From TMED108 sp964386795 (GTDB lineage Bacteria > Fidelibacterota > Marinisomatia > Marinisomatales > TCS55), in assembly GCA_964386795.1 (NCBI GenBank), contig CAYLUE010000008.1, positions 1 through 44,762 on the forward strand: a stretch of 44,762 bases of DNA. Reading direction: 5' to 3'. A program made the translations under genes and the position numbers. Below are positions 1 through 8,123 of this stretch, one piece after another (position 1 is the stretch's first letter; each line of letters opens with the position of its first letter). The notes below the pieces were generated by a model, which saw only the letters and a program-made list of their open reading frames with translations, was not told where the DNA came from and did no database searches.

Positions 1-1718
1 TCAATGTCTACAGTGGACTATGGAGATATACCAGCGTTCCTGATTTATTGAATATTATTAAATCAAGCTCTTCTGGTACAATATTATCAGGTGCTTTAGC
101 AGTTATGGTTTTAGGATTCGTTGCAATTCCTAGAAGCATATTTATTATTGATTATATATTGAGTACAGTTGGGTTTATTTCAGCAAGGGCAACTGTTAGG
201 ATCTACTCAAATTATTTTATAAAAAAACGAAAAAATTCAAACAAGATAATTAATCAAAATAAAACAAAGCTTTTACTTTTGGGAGCTGGCTGGAGTGCTG
301 AAAAAATTGTAAGAGATATATTAGAAAACCCATCAACGCCTTACCAAATAATTGGCTTACTTGATGATGATGAGTCTAAATCAAATACTACTATTCATGG
401 AATTCCTATATATGGAAAAATAGAAATAATTCATACATTTAATATCCCCTTTGATGAAATAATTATTTGCACTCCTGGAGCATCTAGCTCATCAATGCGT
501 CGAATTGTAGATCATTGCAAAGCTATTAGAAAACCATATCGAACTATTCCAACTATGTCAGAGCTTATTGATAAAAAAATATCCCTAAATGCTGTTAGAG
601 ATGTTTCAATTATGGACCTGCTTGGAAGGCAAGAGGTGAATTTAAATCGTTCTGAAATTTCGAAATATATTTATGGTAAAAAAGTTCTTGTTACTGGAGC
701 AGGAGGATCTATTGGCTCTGAGCTTGTAAAGCAATGCTTAGGCTTTGATCCTGATTTACTAATTCTTTTTGATCAAAGTGAAAATAACTTATTTCATGTT
801 GAGAATATGTGCTACAAATTTGATGGTAAATTAGGACTTAAGCCCATTTTAGGCGACATTAGAGATAAAAAAATGATTAGTACTGTATTTAATTCATTTA
901 AACCTGACGTCGTTTTACACGCAGCGGCATATAAACATGTTCCTATGCAAGAACTAAATCCTTGGGAGGCTGTCAATACAAATATTCAAGGTACTATAAA
1001 TTTAATAGATGCTTGTGAAGTTTACGGAGTTGAGAGATTTGTTCTCGTTTCAACTGACAAAGCAGTTAACCCAACAAATGTAATGGGAGCAACAAAACGG
1101 GTTGCCGAACAAGTAATACAAGCCAGAAGTATTGATACGAAAGTTAAATATATGGCTGTTCGCTTTGGAAATGTAATTGGGAGCTCAGGAAGTGTGATAC
1201 CTACATTCCAAGATCAAATTAAAAATGGTGGACCTGTAACAATTACTGATCCAAATATTAAAAGATATTTTATGTCAATCCCTGAGGCTGCTCAATTAAT
1301 TCTACAGGCAGGATCAATTGGAAAAGGCGGCGAAATTTTTGTTTTAGATATGGGAGAACCTGTTCTCATAAAAGATATTGCCAACGAACTAATAAAGCTA
1401 TCCGGTTTTACTCCAAATGTAGATATACCTATTGAATATATTGGCTTACGTCCAGGAGAAAAGATGTTTGAAGAATTAATTACTACTGGTGAAAATATCA
1501 CTGATTCTCCACATGAAAAAATTATGATTCTAAAAAATGAAGTAAATCATGGCTGGAATCAAACCCTAGCCCAATCCGAGAATATTGTCGAGCTAGCAAA
1601 ATTATATGATTCAAAAGTTATAAAAGAGTCACTTGTCGACCTTGTTCCAGAATATATTCCTGATTCAAATAATAAAGAAGCCCCTGAGCTTAAAAATATA
1701 ATAAAAAAATATTTGTAG
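1..1718 (+). CDS. FlaA1/CapD-like nucleotide-sugar 4,6-dehydratase, 5'-partial
   Basis: Membrane-anchored polysaccharide biosynthesis protein of the FlaA1/CapD/PglF type, which converts UDP-GlcNAc-like sugars to 4-keto-6-deoxy sugars for surface glycans. The reading frame is open to the first base. Codons before the TTG at 48 encode family-typical residues (GLWRYTS), so that TTG is internal and the gene starts outside the window, probably 50-70 residues upstream. Visible in order: a hydrophobic membrane segment (nt 75-190), a first Rossmann fold with GAGWSA (about nt 282), a second NAD-binding motif GAGGSIGSE (about nt 696), STDKA (nt 1050-1064) and MGATK (nt 1083-1097). Met in place of the usual SDR Tyr is normal for the long membrane-bound subfamily. 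A Wzi-like gene follows directly, which supports a capsule or exopolysaccharide role. The exact sugar cannot be told. Confidence 0.93.
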   Translation, partial: NVYSGLWRYTSVPDLLNIIKSSSSGTILSGALAVMVLGFVAIPRSIFIIDYILSTVGFISARATVRIYSNYFIKKRKNSNKIINQNKTKLLLLGAGWSAEKIVRDILENPSTPYQIIGLLDDDESKSNTTIHGIPIYGKIEIIHTFNIPFDEIIICTPGASSSSMRRIVDHCKAIRKPYRTIPTMSELIDKKISLNAVRDVSIMDLLGRQEVNLNRSEISKYIYGKKVLVTGAGGSIGSELVKQCLGFDPDLLILFDQSENNLFHVENMCYKFDGKLGLKPILGDIRDKKMISTVFNSFKPDVVLHAAAYKHVPMQELNPWEAVNTNIQGTINLIDACEVYGVERFVLVSTDKAVNPTNVMGATKRVAEQVIQARSIDTKVKYMAVRFGNVIGSSGSVIPTFQDQIKNGGPVTITDPNIKRYFMSIPEAAQLILQAGSIGKGGEIFVLDMGEPVLIKDIANELIKLSGFTPNVDIPIEYIGLRPGEKMFEELITTGENITDSPHEKIMILKNEVNHGWNQTLAQSENIVELAKLYDSKVIKESLVDLVPEYIPDSNNKEAPELKNIIKKYL

Positions 1719-1719
1719 A

Positions 1720-3087
1720 CTGCTATCAATCTCTTCTTATACTAAATTCATATTTTTTTATTATATTTCTCAATCCTTTGGATTTTCTCAATCCTTTGGA
1801 ATTAGCAGTCACCTACTTTTTAATGAGAATCAGCCATTTTGGATAGCTTCAAATAAAAATGGGGTTTATAAAAATGGATCCATTATTAATCTTAAATATA
1901 GATATAATCAAAAAAATTTAGACTATGGCTTAAATATAATTTTACCTAATGATCAAATTTTTCTTAACGAAGCTTTCCTATTAGTAAAAAATAATAATCT
2001 ATTCTTGAGTTTAGGTGCAAAGAAATCAGACAATAATGATTTATTATCAAGTGGGTCGCTGATTGAAAGCACAAATGCTCAACCAATTCCAAAAATTTCA
2101 TTCGGAGTTGGTGATTTTCATCAACTTAAAATATTTAATAAAAGTTTTTTTATAAAAGGACAAATTGCACATGGCTGGCTTGATTCTGGACGATATTTGA
2201 AAGCCCCATTTCTTCATGAAAAATCTTTTTATATAAAAAAGATTTTAATTAAGGATTATTCTTTCAGTTTTGGTTTGGTTCATGAGGCCTTGTGGGCTGG
2301 TGAAACAGAAATTCATGGGAAACAATCAAGCGGCATCAATGATTTAATTAGAGTTTTTTTCGCAAGACCTGGATCAAAAAAGAGTATTGATCAAGAGAAA
2401 GAGAATGCATTGGGAAATCATTTAGGTATATGGGATTTATCTATAGAAAAAGAATTTAATAATAAATTAATAAAAATATATCTTGAGCATCCTTTTGAAG
2501 ATGAAAGTAGCGCAAGATGGATATTAAATGAATTTGATGGAAAATATGGTATTGCAATTTCTCAAAAAAATTCAAACTTATTATCCAATTTTGTTTATGA
2601 ATATATCAATACTATGGATCAAAGTGGAAAAGAAGGAGCTTCTGATTCAACATACGGCTGGGATAATTACTATAATCATTATATTTACCAATCCGGCTGG
2701 ACCTACAAAGGAAGAGTTATAGGTAATCCTTTATTCACTCTTGGATCCAATAAAGATCGCTATAGTGATGGAATTTATATTGTTAATAATAGAGTTAAAG
2801 CTCATCATATAGGACTTGCCGGATTAATAAAAAATATTAATTATAGAATTTTATACACTTATTCTGAAAATTATGGAATTTTTCCTGATGAAGATTATTA
2901 TAATTCCTTAAATCAAGACTATGTTTTTAATGGAGGGTTGGTGCAAAGGTCTGGCTTGATTGAACTATTATATAATGATGTCTGGAGCCGATTAAATTTA
3001 ACTTTAACTTATGGAGTAGATTATGGAGATTTACTCTATAAAACTGATAGTTTTATGGTGAAAATTGATTATAAATTGAAACTCTGA
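1720..3087 (+). CDS. Wzi-like capsule assembly outer-membrane protein, start unresolved
   Basis: Likely a Wzi-family outer-membrane beta-barrel, which anchors or assembles capsular polysaccharide at the cell surface. The recognisable family stretch is NEAFL, then LSLGAKK, then LLSSGSLIESTNAQPIP; the C-terminal part has alternating aromatic strands and ends in YKLKL. The first standard start codon in frame is TTG at 2005, but the frame is open from 1705. The 95 codons from 1720 to 2004 carry a hydrophobic signal-like segment (KFIFFYYISQ) and the family's N-terminal NEAFL block, so they are coding. No ATG, GTG or TTG occurs in frame there. I placed the start at CTG 1720 as a working choice; ATT 1711 or a nearby sequencing indel are alternatives. 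It lies one base after the FlaA1-like gene, probably in one operon. About 455 aa, near the family's usual size. Confidence 0.75.
   Translation: MLSISSYTKFIFFYYISQSFGFSQSFGISSHLLFNENQPFWIASNKNGVYKNGSIINLKYRYNQKNLDYGLNIILPNDQIFLNEAFLLVKNNNLFLSLGAKKSDNNDLLSSGSLIESTNAQPIPKISFGVGDFHQLKIFNKSFFIKGQIAHGWLDSGRYLKAPFLHEKSFYIKKILIKDYSFSFGLVHEALWAGETEIHGKQSSGINDLIRVFFARPGSKKSIDQEKENALGNHLGIWDLSIEKEFNNKLIKIYLEHPFEDESSARWILNEFDGKYGIAISQKNSNLLSNFVYEYINTMDQSGKEGASDSTYGWDNYYNHYIYQSGWTYKGRVIGNPLFTLGSNKDRYSDGIYIVNNRVKAHHIGLAGLIKNINYRILYTYSENYGIFPDEDYYNSLNQDYVFNGGLVQRSGLIELLYNDVWSRLNLTLTYGVDYGDLLYKTDSFMVKIDYKLKL
1768..1803 (+). repeat. Two-copy 18-bp tandem repeat in the Wzi signal-peptide region
   Basis: Two head-to-tail 18-base units at 1768-1785 and 1786-1803. 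The first 15 bases are identical, and only the last codon differs (TTT versus ATT). In the frame of the Wzi-like gene each unit encodes S-Q-S-F-G plus F or I, so the presumed signal-peptidase site (S|Q) is present twice. The unit is a multiple of three and keeps the frame. Confidence 0.85.
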
Positions 3088-3197
3088 AATAATGAGAAAA
3101 TATTGAAAATATTAACAGAAAAAAATAGTTATAAATGGAAAAATTAATAAAAAGTCTTTTTTGTGGAAAGATTTTTCTCTTTATTGAAAATTAATCT

Positions 3198-3225
3198 AAA
3201 TGCACCTTTTGAGGTGCATTTTTTG
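3198..3225 (+). terminator. Rho-independent terminator after the Wzi-like gene
   Basis: A perfect 10-bp stem (3198-3207 with 3212-3221) around a TTTG loop is followed by a run of T. It sits between the polysaccharide genes and the zinc-ribbon gene and ends about 20 bases before the latter's ATG. It should separate the two transcription units. Confidence 0.85.
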
Positions 3226-3240
3226 TTTTAAGGAATATAG

Positions 3241-3945
3241 ATGACAGTAATTAATGAAATAGTAGGTTTACAAAAAATTGATATTAAACTCCAAGAGATC
3301 GCTTCGCTCTTAGGGGATCTTCCGGTAAAGGTTGACTCGCTAAAAAATGAAGAAATAGCATTGATTGAAAGTGTTGAAAATGGAAAAAAACGCTTGAAAG
3401 AAATAGAGCTTGAATTAAATAAATGTGACTCATCCATTGAAGAAATAAAAGAAAAAATTGATAAGCATAAAGATCAGCTTTTCTTAGTCACCAATAATAA
3501 GCAGTACGATGCATTACAATTAGAAATTGATCATCTTAAAAGTAATATGGATGAGTTTGAAAATAAATTGCTAGAATTTTCAGAAGAAAAAGAAACCTTA
3601 GAAGAAAAAACAAAATCTGAGGAAGAAAACCTAGAATCTCTTAGTACTGATTTGGTTCATAGAAGAGAAAAGCTCGAAGTGCTTATAAAAGAATCTTCTG
3701 AAGAAAAAAATAAATTAGAAAAAGATCGCCAGTCACAATTAGCAGGTATTGATTCAATGATTCTTTCAAAATATGATAAAATCTATGAGGCTAGAAAAGG
3801 CCTATCTGCGGTTCCAGTGGAAGGCACTGCGTGCGGAGGGTGTGGAGGATTTGTTCCTCCTCAAATTGTTTCAGAGGTAAGGGCAAGCCAGGGCCCTCAT
3901 ACCTGCGATAGCTGCAGTCGATTTCTATATCACGATTCTGAATAG
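3241..3945 (+). CDS. Coiled-coil zinc-ribbon protein (CT398/DUF164 family)
   Basis: A 234-aa cytosolic protein made of a long antiparallel coiled-coil hairpin (about residues 5-175, rich in Glu, Lys and Leu heptads) and a C-terminal zinc ribbon with two Cys pairs, CGGC near residue 199 and CDSC near 224. This is the arrangement of the CT398-like zf-RING_7/DUF164 family. Its biochemical role is not settled; nucleic-acid or protein scaffolding is often proposed. The ATG at 3241 has an AAGGA a few bases upstream and follows a terminator, so the gene probably has its own promoter in 3088-3197. RNase P RNA follows 34 bases after the stop. From memory, this family is often found beside rnpB. Confidence 0.85.
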   Translation: MTVINEIVGLQKIDIKLQEIASLLGDLPVKVDSLKNEEIALIESVENGKKRLKEIELELNKCDSSIEEIKEKIDKHKDQLFLVTNNKQYDALQLEIDHLKSNMDEFENKLLEFSEEKETLEEKTKSEEENLESLSTDLVHRREKLEVLIKESSEEKNKLEKDRQSQLAGIDSMILSKYDKIYEARKGLSAVPVEGTACGGCGGFVPPQIVSEVRASQGPHTCDSCSRFLYHDSE

Positions 3946-3979
3946 TAAATACTATTAAACTGTTTGTAACTTATAATAT

Positions 3980-4328
3980 GAGCCGGTCGGATAGTTGCTC
4001 TTAATTCGCAGATTGTGAAATTATGAGAGGAAAGTCCGAGCACCACAGGACAGGATACCTCCTAACGGGAGGAACTGCTTTATGCAGTATGGATAGTGCA
4101 GCAGAAAAAATACCGCCTAATTTTAGGTAAGGGTGAAAAAGAGGTGTAAGAGACCCCTCATTCTTATTGAAAAGTAATAATGTGTAAACCCTATCCGGTG
4201 CAAGATCAAGTAAACCCTAAAATGTTGTCCGCATTGTTTGAAGGGAGGGTTGATCGCGTGACTCTATCAGTAATGATAGAGCTAGATGAATGGCTATCTA
4301 TTACAAAACTCGGCTTATAGGCCGGCTC
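3980..4328 (+). ncRNA. rnpB: RNase P RNA, bacterial type A
   Basis: Catalytic RNA of RNase P, which matures tRNA 5' ends. The hallmark core GAGGAAAGTCCGAGC lies at about 4024-4038 and the matching ACTCGGCTTATAGG near the 3' end. CCGAG pairs with CTCGG to form P4, a covariant version of the usual CCGGG/CCCGG. The ends form P1: 3980-3988 pairs with 4320-4328 over nine positions, including one G-T wobble. A GGGTGAAA segment (about 4130) matches the L15 loop that binds tRNA CCA, and AGAGACCCC follows as expected. Length is about 349 nt, normal for type A. A perfect TATAAT at 3972-3977 sits only 2 bases before P1; that is too close for a standard -10 box if P1 is complete, so the promoter position is unclear. 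Confidence 0.96.
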
Positions 4329-4353
4329 AAAATATTATTAATTGAAGTAAAAT

Positions 4354-5346
4354 ATGCATAAAAGTAAAATTATTGGAATGGGATTTGAAGTTCCTGATAA
4401 TATCATTTCAAATGATGATCTATCAAAAATGATGGAAACTTCAGATGATTGGATTCAATCTAGATCAGGTATAAAAGAGAGAAGATGGGCTACTAATAAA
4501 ATAGCCACTTCAGACTTGGCTTTAGTAGCTGCAAAAAAAGCAATTTCATATGCTGAAATAGATTCCAAAGAAATTGATATGGTTATAGTGGGAACCTTGT
4601 CTTCAGATTATTTCTTTCCAGGCGTAAGCGCACAGCTCCAAGAAAAATTAAATTTAAAGACCATTGGAGCCTTTGATATAAAAGCTGCTTGTTCGGCGTT
4701 TGTTTATAGCTTATCAATAGCAGATCAATATATTAAAACGGGAATGGCAAAAACTATACTGGTAGTAGGCGCAGAAACTCAAACTAAATTAATTGAAAAA
4801 TCTACTGAAGGACGCGATGTTGCTGTCTTATTTGGAGATGGGGCAGGCGCCACAATTATAAAAAGAAGCGAAGATGAAAGTGAGATATTGTCAACGCATC
4901 TGCACTCAGAAGGAAAAGATCTCAAAAATTTATGGATGGAAGCACCTGGCACTAGCCATGGAAGTTGGTTTAAAGAAAATCAATTTGATAAGAGTAAGTT
5001 TACACCAAAGATGAATGGCAGAGAAGTGTTTCGCAATGCCGTCACTCGTTTTCCAGAAGTAATTAATGAAGCTCTTGATTTTAATAATTTAGATATTAAT
5101 GATATCAAATTAATCATTCCACATCAAGCCAATTACCGTATTAGTGAAGCGGTAGCAAAAAGACTTGGAGTTGGGATGGATAAGGTTTTTAGTAATATTC
5201 ATAAATATGGAAACACAACTGCTGCATCTATTCCCATAGCTCTTACTGAGGCTCTTGAATCTGGAAAAATAATCAAGGGAGATATAATTATTTTGGCCGC
5301 TTTTGGAGCAGGATATACATGGGCTTCAGCAGCGATAAAATGGTAA
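4354..5346 (+). CDS. fabH: 3-oxoacyl-ACP synthase III (FabH)
   Basis: Condenses acetyl-CoA or another short acyl-CoA with malonyl-ACP to start fatty acid synthesis in the cytoplasm. At 330 aa it is full length. The catalytic triad is visible: Cys113 in AACSAF, His257 in IIPHQAN and Asn287 in KYGNTTAAS. The family N-terminal block DDWIQSRSGIKERR and the GDGAGATI loop are also present. It starts with ATG 25 bases after RNase P RNA; the leader is weak in Shine-Dalgarno sequence. It heads a long co-directional run and is followed 12 bases later by the PgpH-like gene. Branched-chain versus straight-chain primer preference cannot be read here. Confidence 0.96.
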   Translation: MHKSKIIGMGFEVPDNIISNDDLSKMMETSDDWIQSRSGIKERRWATNKIATSDLALVAAKKAISYAEIDSKEIDMVIVGTLSSDYFFPGVSAQLQEKLNLKTIGAFDIKAACSAFVYSLSIADQYIKTGMAKTILVVGAETQTKLIEKSTEGRDVAVLFGDGAGATIIKRSEDESEILSTHLHSEGKDLKNLWMEAPGTSHGSWFKENQFDKSKFTPKMNGREVFRNAVTRFPEVINEALDFNNLDINDIKLIIPHQANYRISEAVAKRLGVGMDKVFSNIHKYGNTTAASIPIALTEALESGKIIKGDIIILAAFGAGYTWASAAIKW

Positions 5347-5358
5347 TTTGCCTTTTGT

Positions 5359-7689
5359 ATGATTAGAAATCGAAAAAAGAAATCATTTCTAGAAATTATT
5401 TTTAGTCAAAGCAATTATTATTGGCAGCAAATTGCCATGATATTGATTTTAGTAATTTCCCTTTCATTTTTATTTCCTGGAGGGAAAACACTATTATATT
5501 CATATCAATTGAACGATGTTTCAAAAGAGGAAATAGTAGCCCCTTTTAATTTTCCTATACTAAAAAATAGCAATGAACTTCAGTCTGACCTTGATGAAGC
5601 AATAACGCTAGAGCCATTTATTTTCATTCGATCTAATAATGCTGTAGCAAACCAACTTCAAGAAATTGATACTTTTTTTGATCTAACAAAAAAAATCCAA
5701 AGAGCAAATATTAAATTAATTAATTCGAAGAATAATTTATACAGAAACCGTTTTTCAGAGAATTTTAATGCATCTAGAATAGCTGTCGAAGCTGATAGTA
5801 CTTCTTTAGAGCAGTTAAAAAATAAAATGATAGAAGCTTTTTCGTTTATTGATGAAGATGATAAATGGGATATGATTTTATTTGATAATCCATCTTCTAG
5901 AAATAAGATAAATTTAGAAAAAATAGAGAAGAAGATAATTAAAATATCTAGAAACAGATGGGCTGAAGGTATATATGATATTCCTATTTTAGATATTCTA
6001 AGTAAGCAGATAGCAATGAATTTATTAGATGGGAAAGCTAATATTCTTGTAGATCCATCAGATTATAATGATTTACAATCTGCTTGGACTAAAGCGCGCG
6101 TTGAAATCACCAATGAATTTACTGAGAATGAAATGATTCAACGAGAAATTGGCTACTCATTAATTGTAGAATTAATGAAGCCAAATTTATTATACGATCG
6201 CGAAACTACTGAACGTAGACAACAAGCTAGATTGGATAGAGTACCAAGAAATAAAGGAATTATTCTGGAAAATGAAAGAGTTGTTGAGGCAAATAAAAGA
6301 ATTACCAATGATGATTTAGAAAAACTTTTTTCATTATCTTTAGCTGTTGATGCTAAATCTGCATCTGAAGATTTTGTACAAATTACTTTAGCATATCTAG
6401 GGCGAATAATCGTTGTAGGGATATTGGTCTCACTTTTATTTGGATTTCTTTTTGTATATAAAAAAACAATTTTTGAAGATCAAAAAATGGTTTTATTTCT
6501 ATGCTTCATTTTTTTGATTGAAGGGGTTTTGGCCTATTTGTTTACGCAAAAACTCGCGCTTTCCGAATACTTGATTCCAATCACTGTTGCTGCAATGGTT
6601 GTCACTATCATGTTTGATGGATTTGTAGGGTTGATTGCAACGTTTTCAATGACTTTTCTTATTGGAACGCAGATAGGTAATAATGTTGAGTTTATGATTA
6701 CATCGCTTTTTACATCTATTATGGGTATCTATACTGTAAGAAATCTTCGCCGCAGAAGTCAGCTTTTTACAGCGATATTTGTTTTAATTGGGTGTAGTGC
6801 ATTAGCAATAATTGGCCAAGGTCTATTCAAAGGATATGATTGGCAGGTGATGAGCTATGATATGATGAATTTGTTATTATTATCTGTCTTATCTCCAATT
6901 TTGACTTATGGCCTGATTGGAATTCTAGAGGTGTCCTTTGGGATTACGACAAACCTGACCCTTATTGAATTATTAGATTTTCAGCAACCTCTTCTGAAGC
7001 GATTGCAACAAGAAGCCAATGGGACATTTAATCATTGTGTTGTTGTTGGAAATTTAGCCGAAGCATGCGCTGATTCAATAGGAGCCAATTCATTATTATG
7101 CAGAGTGGGTGCCTATTATCATGATATTGGTAAAATGCTTAGACCGGAATACTACATTGAAAATCAATATGGCGGTGAAAATAAACACGATAAACTTTCT
7201 CCAGTAATGAGTGCAAAAATAATTAAAAGCCATGTTTCAGATGGGTTGCTACTTGCAAAAGAATATAGTTTACCTAATATTGTAAGTGACTTTATTCCTA
7301 TGCATCATGGGACTACACGTGTTGAATATTTTTATAGGCAAGCATTGGAAGATAATAAAAATGTTGATGAAGAACAGTTTAAATATTCGGGCCCTAAGCC
7401 AAATACTAAAGAAACGGGTATTCTTATGATATGCGAAGCGATTGAGGCTGGCATTCGATCAATTAAAGAACCCGATTTAATTAAAATTGAAGAAATGATA
7501 ACTAATATTATTAATTCTAGAATATCATCAGGCCAATTATCGGAATGTCCATTAACAATGGACGAGCTAACTAGAATTAAAGGTAATATGGATGGTAACT
7601 CAGGACTTTTATCGGTTCTGAAGGGTATTTATCATATCCGCATAGAGTACCCAGACGAATTAGAAAATAGTAAAGCTGCTGAAAAATGA
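5359..7689 (+). CDS. PgpH-like 7TM-HD c-di-AMP phosphodiesterase
   Basis: A 776-aa inner-membrane protein of the 7TMR-HDED/HD type. PgpH homologues hydrolyse the second messenger c-di-AMP. Order: N-terminal membrane helix (residues 22-42), extracytoplasmic HDED region (about 50-335), a block of seven helices (about 345-530) and a cytosolic HD domain (about 550-755). The metal-site residues are present as His559 (FNH), His588-Asp589 (YYHDIGK), His625 and His649-His650 (MHHGT). The last conserved Asp, usually in an ADSVEA-type motif, is Glu693 (ICEAIEAG). Glu could still bind metal, but activity may differ. No diadenylate cyclase gene is in the window. Its stop overlaps the ybeY start (ATGA), so the two are probably translationally coupled. 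Confidence 0.9.
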   Translation: MIRNRKKKSFLEIIFSQSNYYWQQIAMILILVISLSFLFPGGKTLLYSYQLNDVSKEEIVAPFNFPILKNSNELQSDLDEAITLEPFIFIRSNNAVANQLQEIDTFFDLTKKIQRANIKLINSKNNLYRNRFSENFNASRIAVEADSTSLEQLKNKMIEAFSFIDEDDKWDMILFDNPSSRNKINLEKIEKKIIKISRNRWAEGIYDIPILDILSKQIAMNLLDGKANILVDPSDYNDLQSAWTKARVEITNEFTENEMIQREIGYSLIVELMKPNLLYDRETTERRQQARLDRVPRNKGIILENERVVEANKRITNDDLEKLFSLSLAVDAKSASEDFVQITLAYLGRIIVVGILVSLLFGFLFVYKKTIFEDQKMVLFLCFIFLIEGVLAYLFTQKLALSEYLIPITVAAMVVTIMFDGFVGLIATFSMTFLIGTQIGNNVEFMITSLFTSIMGIYTVRNLRRRSQLFTAIFVLIGCSALAIIGQGLFKGYDWQVMSYDMMNLLLLSVLSPILTYGLIGILEVSFGITTNLTLIELLDFQQPLLKRLQQEANGTFNHCVVVGNLAEACADSIGANSLLCRVGAYYHDIGKMLRPEYYIENQYGGENKHDKLSPVMSAKIIKSHVSDGLLLAKEYSLPNIVSDFIPMHHGTTRVEYFYRQALEDNKNVDEEQFKYSGPKPNTKETGILMICEAIEAGIRSIKEPDLIKIEEMITNIINSRISSGQLSECPLTMDELTRIKGNMDGNSGLLSVLKGIYHIRIEYPDELENSKAAEK

Positions 7690-8123
7690 TCAATGTACAG
7701 ATTGAGATTGATTCGAAGATAGTTGATCCAAAAATTAATCAAATCTCTAGATTAGTTTCTGAGGTCATGAAATCCGAAGGTAGAGCAGATGCTGAAATTC
7801 TATTAATTTTCACAAACGATAATGTGCTATCTGATTTGAAAAAAAAATACTTTAATCAAGATCATTTTACAGATGTAATTGCATTTAGATTAAATGATTA
7901 TAATGAAAATAAAGTTGAAGGTGAGGTTTATATAAGCGTTCCCCAAGTTGAAAAAAATGCAAAAAAATATGACCAATCATTTGATAAGGAACTTGCAAGG
8001 ATTATAATTCATGGGAGTTTGCATTTGCTAGATTATAAAGATGGATTACCTGATGAAAAACTTCAAATGACAAAAAAGGAAGACCATTATCTAAATACAT
8101 TAATTTGGAAAAATATTGTATGA
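7686..8123 (+). CDS. ybeY: Endoribonuclease YbeY (rRNA maturation)
   Basis: A single-strand-specific metallo-endoribonuclease needed for 16S rRNA 3'-end maturation and ribosome quality control. At 145 aa it is normal size. The metal motif is HGSLHLLDYKD, with His109 and His113 as ligands and Asp119 where most bacteria have His. From memory, Asp here is usual for Bacteroidetes-type YbeY (GYKD), so I read it as a lineage feature and not as inactivation. The gene overlaps the upstream PgpH-like gene (ATGA at 7686) and the downstream mazG (ATGA at 8120). In many bacteria pgpH and ybeY are neighbours, as here. Confidence 0.93.
   Translation: MINVQIEIDSKIVDPKINQISRLVSEVMKSEGRADAEILLIFTNDNVLSDLKKKYFNQDHFTDVIAFRLNDYNENKVEGEVYISVPQVEKNAKKYDQSFDKELARIIIHGSLHLLDYKDGLPDEKLQMTKKEDHYLNTLIWKNIV

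Noticed and set aside
3135..3185. A-rich/T-rich imperfect inverted repeat upstream of the terminator at 3198
   Set aside because: The pairing is broken and mostly A-T; it is likely compositional in this AT-rich gap.
8105..8119. Upstream TTG start for mazG
   Set aside because: It adds five residues inside ybeY with no family support; ATG 8120 forms an ATGA overlap like neighbouring junctions.
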